Source: Elusimicrobia bacterium CG08_land_8_20_14_0_20_59_10 (GTDB lineage Bacteria; Elusimicrobiota; Elusimicrobia; Elusimicrobiales; UBA9959). From it: a stretch of DNA of 9,602 nt. Below, one piece after another: positions 7,280-9,602 of this stretch. Positions within the stretch are counted from its first letter, which is position 1. Each line of letters starts with the position of its first letter. Under the pieces are notes generated by a model, which did no database searches, was not told the origin of the DNA, and saw only the letters and a program-made list of their open reading frames with translations. The position numbers and the translations under genes were made by a program. Where the stretch lies: positions 1-9,602 of the forward strand of contig PEXO01000449.1 of assembly GCA_002779045.1 (NCBI GenBank), in the 5' to 3' direction.

Positions 7280-7301
7280 ACGCGGAACATTTGTTCCGCG
7301 T
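7280..7301. terminator. Hairpin between convergent genes, probable bidirectional terminator
   Basis: ACGCGGAAC (7280-7288) and GTTCCGCGT (7293-7301) form a perfect 9-base-pair stem with the 4-base loop ATTT. It begins three bases after the stop of the transposase-domain gene and ends 24 bases before the stop of tolB on the other strand. On the (-) strand the hairpin is followed by TTCTTATTT, a reasonable U-rich tail for ending the tolB transcript. On the (+) strand the following sequence is only moderately T-rich (ends CCTTTTCC). Confidence 0.7.
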
Positions 7302-7325
7302 AGTTCCGTCCCTTATCCTTTTCCG

Positions 7326-8609
7326 TTACGGGCTCCAATTCGGAGTAAAAGTGCTTCCCTTAAGATCGGTGAGCGGATGCGGGGCGCTGCCGTCCGCGTC
7401 CATTACGAATAGTTCCTTGCGGCCCCTGCGCGTGGAAGTGAACGCTATGAACCTGCCGTCGGGGGACCAGGAGGGGTCCTCGTTGTCCCCGGCCTTCACG
7501 CTCAGGCGGCGGATCTGGCTGCCGGTCACGTCCATTACGAAAATATTCAGTTTTTCTTTCCTGGTCTCCCTGCCTGCGAAGACCAGCCATTGCCCCGACG
7601 CGGACCAGGAGGGGGAGTCGCACCAGTTCATCCTGGTCAGGCGGCGCGTTTTGCCCGTGGCCAGGTTGAGAACGAAGATCTGCGGGTTGCCGGCCCTGTC
7701 GGAGACGAAGGCCACCTCCTTCCCGTCGGGGGACCAGGTCGGGGAAGAGCTTACCCCGAACCCTTTCATGAGCGCCTTAAGTTTTTTGGTGACTATGTCC
7801 AGGGCGTAGATGCCGGGGTCGTCCCCGCGCGAGAGGGTCATCACCATGGTCATGCCGTTGGGCGAAACCCCGCCCGGGATGTTCAACCCCTGGAAGGTGG
7901 TGAACGGGCGGATCTTGCCCGCTTTCAGGTCTATCTCGAACATGTCGGGGTTGCCCCAGCGGTAGGTGGTGTAGTAGATGCGGAAACCGTCTTTGGACCA
8001 GCGCGGGAGCAGGTTTATACTGTTGTCCGATGTGAGCTTCGTGAGGTTCTCCCCGTCGTAGTCCACCATGTACAGCTCTTTGCGGCCGGTGGCGTTGTTG
8101 GAGAACACCAGTTTTGAATGGGCTATGCCCGGGCGCCCGGCCAGGCGCTGTGTTATGTCGTCCGAGAACATGTGCGCCGCCCGGCGCAGCGCCCGCTTTT
8201 CTCCCCGGTAGAACTTCTCCATGACGGGCCTGCCGGAATTGAGGTCATACAGGCGCGGGCTGAAGGTCCAGACTCCGCCGGAGTCCCTGGCCTTGCCGGT
8301 GATAAGGTTCGGGGCGAGGGCCTTCCAGAACGCGAGAGACTGTTTGCCGGTATCCAGGTTGGCGGTGGTCAGCGCGTCCTCCTGGATGTCGAAATATCTG
8401 GAATAAAAAAGGTCCGCGCGGATAATATCGCGGAAATTTTCGGCTATGTCCAGGTCCTCCCGGCTGTCGGCCCGCTCCGGCAGGAACTGCGACAGCGCGA
8501 CCCTGGTCTGGCTGGTCTCAATACCGGAATTTACCCCTATATAAACATTAGTGGCGCAATAAAGGGGGCAAGCGCCCAGGACCAGCAGGAGTGCCGCGAG
8601 CGCTTTCAT
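7326..8609 (-). CDS. tolB: Tol-Pal system beta-propeller protein TolB
   Basis: TolB is the periplasmic partner of Pal and TolA in the envelope-spanning Tol-Pal machine that constricts the outer membrane at division. The 427-residue length is typical. An N-terminal export signal (MKALAALLLVLGAC...) is followed by the TolB N-terminal domain (about 20-160: VYIGVNSG, FRDIIRADLFYSRYFDI, WKALAPNLITGKARD). A six-bladed propeller follows, with WD40-like PD40 repeats recognisable by recurring PxWSPDG-type blocks at about 202-209, 246-252, 290-296, 333-339 and 379-385, each followed by a variant of IYxxDxxxGxxRRLT. Residues 11-14 (LGAC) form a lipobox, so it may be lipidated; the usual SPI cleavage would be around CA-TN (19-20). 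It starts seven bases after cpoB and has no Shine-Dalgarno sequence, so translation probably depends on coupling. A hairpin ends the unit. Confidence 0.94.
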   Translation of the reverse strand: MKALAALLLVLGACPLYCATNVYIGVNSGIETSQTRVALSQFLPERADSREDLDIAENFRDIIRADLFYSRYFDIQEDALTTANLDTGKQSLAFWKALAPNLITGKARDSGGVWTFSPRLYDLNSGRPVMEKFYRGEKRALRRAAHMFSDDITQRLAGRPGIAHSKLVFSNNATGRKELYMVDYDGENLTKLTSDNSINLLPRWSKDGFRIYYTTYRWGNPDMFEIDLKAGKIRPFTTFQGLNIPGGVSPNGMTMVMTLSRGDDPGIYALDIVTKKLKALMKGFGVSSSPTWSPDGKEVAFVSDRAGNPQIFVLNLATGKTRRLTRMNWCDSPSWSASGQWLVFAGRETRKEKLNIFVMDVTGSQIRRLSVKAGDNEDPSWSPDGRFIAFTSTRRGRKELFVMDADGSAPHPLTDLKGSTFTPNWSP

Positions 8610-8616
8610 GGGAGGA

Positions 8617-9363
8617 TCAGGCCTTTTTCTTGCGCGGATTGGCTTTCCCGGGCGGAGGGGAAAGCCTGTCGATATGGTCTTTGGCGGTGGCGGCTTCAGG
8701 GGACTTGGGGAAGTCCTGCAGCACCGAGCGCAGGTACTTCAGGGCCTCGCTTTTTTTGTCTCCCGGCAGCTTCAGGAGCGTCATGGCGTATTTAAGGCGG
8801 GCGGCGGGCACGCGGGAGGATTTCGGGTACTTCTCAAGCATATGGGCGTACGCCACCGCTGCGTCCTGCCAGCGTTCCTTTACATAAAGCGATTCTCCGA
8901 GGTAAAAATAAGCGGGTGTCGCAAGCTCCCCCTCGGGGAACTTCTCCAGGTAGGTTTTGAAGCCGTCAGCGGCGCTGTCGAAATTATTGTTGAGGTAGGC
9001 ATTGTAGGCGTCGTTATAGAGCTTTGCCGGCAGCAGGGTGGTGTTCACTTCATCCTGCTGTTTCTTTATAGTCCGGCCAATGGCGTTAACGCGCTTGTTC
9101 ATGGAGGAGTCGAGGCCGTTGAGCCTGTCGGAAAGGCGGCCCATCTGCGTGGAGATGTCCTTCATGTTCTCCGAGAAAGCATTCAGGTTCCTGGAAAGCT
9201 CGTCCATCTTTACGGCCAGCTCCGCCTGGTTTTTCTGCATCGTGGAAAGGTTGTTGTTCAGGTCGTCCATCTGGCTTTGCATCTGCAGCATGTCCTGCTG
9301 CGTGGCCACGCAACCGGAGGCCAGCAGGCAGGCAGGTATCAGCAAAAGGCGCGTAAAGCGCAT
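8617..9363 (-). CDS. cpoB: Tol-Pal accessory protein CpoB/YbgF, lipoprotein form
   Basis: CpoB coordinates peptidoglycan synthesis with Tol-Pal-driven outer-membrane constriction. The 248-residue product has a lipoprotein signal (MRFTRLLLIPACLLASGC, modified Cys at 18), unlike the soluble periplasmic protein of E. coli. A glutamine-, asparagine- and methionine-rich heptad region follows (about 22-108), predicted coiled coil and suited to trimerisation. The C-terminal TPR domain (about 112-235) shows the typical YNDAYNAYLNNNFDSAADGF, ATPAYFYLGESLY and AVAYAHMLEKYP repeats ending in AKDHIDRL. The tail is basic (PRKKKA). AAGGTG at 9370-9375 is a good ribosome-binding site six bases before the ATG, which directly abuts the pal stop (TAAATG). 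The position between pal and tolB supports the assignment; from sequence alone it could be another coiled-coil/TPR outer-membrane lipoprotein. Confidence 0.9.
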   Translation of the reverse strand: MRFTRLLLIPACLLASGCVATQQDMLQMQSQMDDLNNNLSTMQKNQAELAVKMDELSRNLNAFSENMKDISTQMGRLSDRLNGLDSSMNKRVNAIGRTIKKQQDEVNTTLLPAKLYNDAYNAYLNNNFDSAADGFKTYLEKFPEGELATPAYFYLGESLYVKERWQDAAVAYAHMLEKYPKSSRVPAARLKYAMTLLKLPGDKKSEALKYLRSVLQDFPKSPEAATAKDHIDRLSPPPGKANPRKKKA

Positions 9364-9602
9364 TTATTTCACCTTTACCTTCGTCTCGGCCCGGCGGTTG
9401 GCCAGCCAGCAGGAATCTGTCTCTTCCTGACAGAGCGGCATTTCTTCGCCGTAGGAGATGGTCCCGACCGAATCTTCCGCCACGCCCAGGCGCAGGTAAT
9501 AATCCCGTACCGACTTCGCGCGCTTCTGCCCGAGCGCCAGGTTGTATTCAGTGGTGCCGCGGTCGTCGCAATGGCCTTCCACCAGCACGGCCCATTCCTT
9601 GC
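9364..9602 (-). CDS. pal: Peptidoglycan-associated lipoprotein Pal, C-terminal end (5' end outside window)
   Basis: Pal is an outer-membrane lipoprotein whose OmpA-like domain binds the diaminopimelate stem of peptidoglycan and also TolB. About 78 C-terminal residues are visible. The frame runs to the window edge through KEWAVLVEGHCDDRGTTEYN, so the GTG at 9588 is not the real start. Seen: EGHCDDRGTTEYNLALGQKR with the conserved Asp and the R/A-rich helix RAKSVRDYYLRLGV, then ISYGEEMP, a Cys pair (CQEETDSC) and the NRRAET end that closes the OmpA_C fold. The peptidoglycan-binding residues typical of the domain therefore appear intact. The signal peptide and lipobox are outside the window. An OmpA-family protein of other function is possible, but with cpoB and tolB directly downstream Pal is by far the best reading. 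Confidence 0.92.
   Translation of the reverse strand, partial: KEWAVLVEGHCDDRGTTEYNLALGQKRAKSVRDYYLRLGVAEDSVGTISYGEEMPLCQEETDSCWLANRRAETKVKVK

Noticed and set aside
7075..7809. A 244-codon (+) frame overlapping the end of the transposase fragment, considered as a frameshifted DDE domain
   Set aside because: The translation shows no DDE or RNase H-like motifs and most of it is antisense to tolB, so it is not the missing transposase half.
7590..8795. Two consecutive (+) strand frames (175 and 225 codons) opposite tolB and the end of cpoB
   Set aside because: They are antisense to well-supported tolB and cpoB, end and begin at arbitrary places in those genes and resemble nothing.
1..9602. CRISPR array, tRNA/rRNA genes, riboswitch, toxin-antitoxin, phage or defence system
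   Set aside because: No regularly spaced direct repeats, no conserved RNA gene segments and no relevant protein motifs were seen; almost all DNA is accounted for by housekeeping and envelope genes.

Overview
The window is a gene-dense, GC-rich (roughly 60% by eye) stretch of chromosome from a Gram-negative-type (didermic) bacterium. The evidence for two membranes is an LptD/OstA-type outer-membrane protein and a Tol-Pal segment (pal, cpoB/ybgF, tolB). Isoleucine is frequently encoded by ATA despite the high GC, which is unusual in common GC-rich Proteobacteria. Together with the gene order this suggests a less-studied didermic phylum, for example Elusimicrobiota or Omnitrophota. That placement is a low-confidence guess and cannot be settled from the sequence alone.

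Layout. Positions 2-5151 (+) hold a tight run of four genes: the 3' part of murA (peptidoglycan precursor synthesis), folC (folate polyglutamylation), a ROK-family sugar kinase and an LptD-like outer-membrane protein. Gaps are from a 1-base overlap to about 20 bases, so they are probably co-transcribed. A 62-base gap with a candidate sigma70-type promoter precedes a second (+) pair, an NAD-dependent nucleotide-sugar epimerase (5214-6170) that overlaps thymidine kinase by 4 bases (6167-6730). A small inverted-repeat cluster (6734-6766) follows, and then a 166-codon ORF that matches only the N-terminal domain of IS5/IS1182-type transposases (6777-7277). A strong hairpin at 7280-7301 separates this from genes on the opposite strand. 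On the (-) strand, reading from the right edge inwards, come the 3' end of pal, cpoB/ybgF and tolB, essentially without gaps.

How the genes work together. Most of the window serves the cell envelope: MurA starts peptidoglycan precursor synthesis, LptD inserts lipopolysaccharide-like glycolipid in the outer membrane, the epimerase probably makes a sugar nucleotide for surface polysaccharide, and Tol-Pal ties the outer membrane to peptidoglycan during division. FolC, the ROK kinase and thymidine kinase are housekeeping metabolism. I see no phage, CRISPR, toxin-antitoxin, defence or secondary-metabolite system, and no rRNA or tRNA gene. The points most worth a second look are the permuted Tol-Pal gene order, a possible lipobox in TolB, the stand-alone transposase N-terminal domain with its repeat-rich surroundings, and the ATA codon preference.
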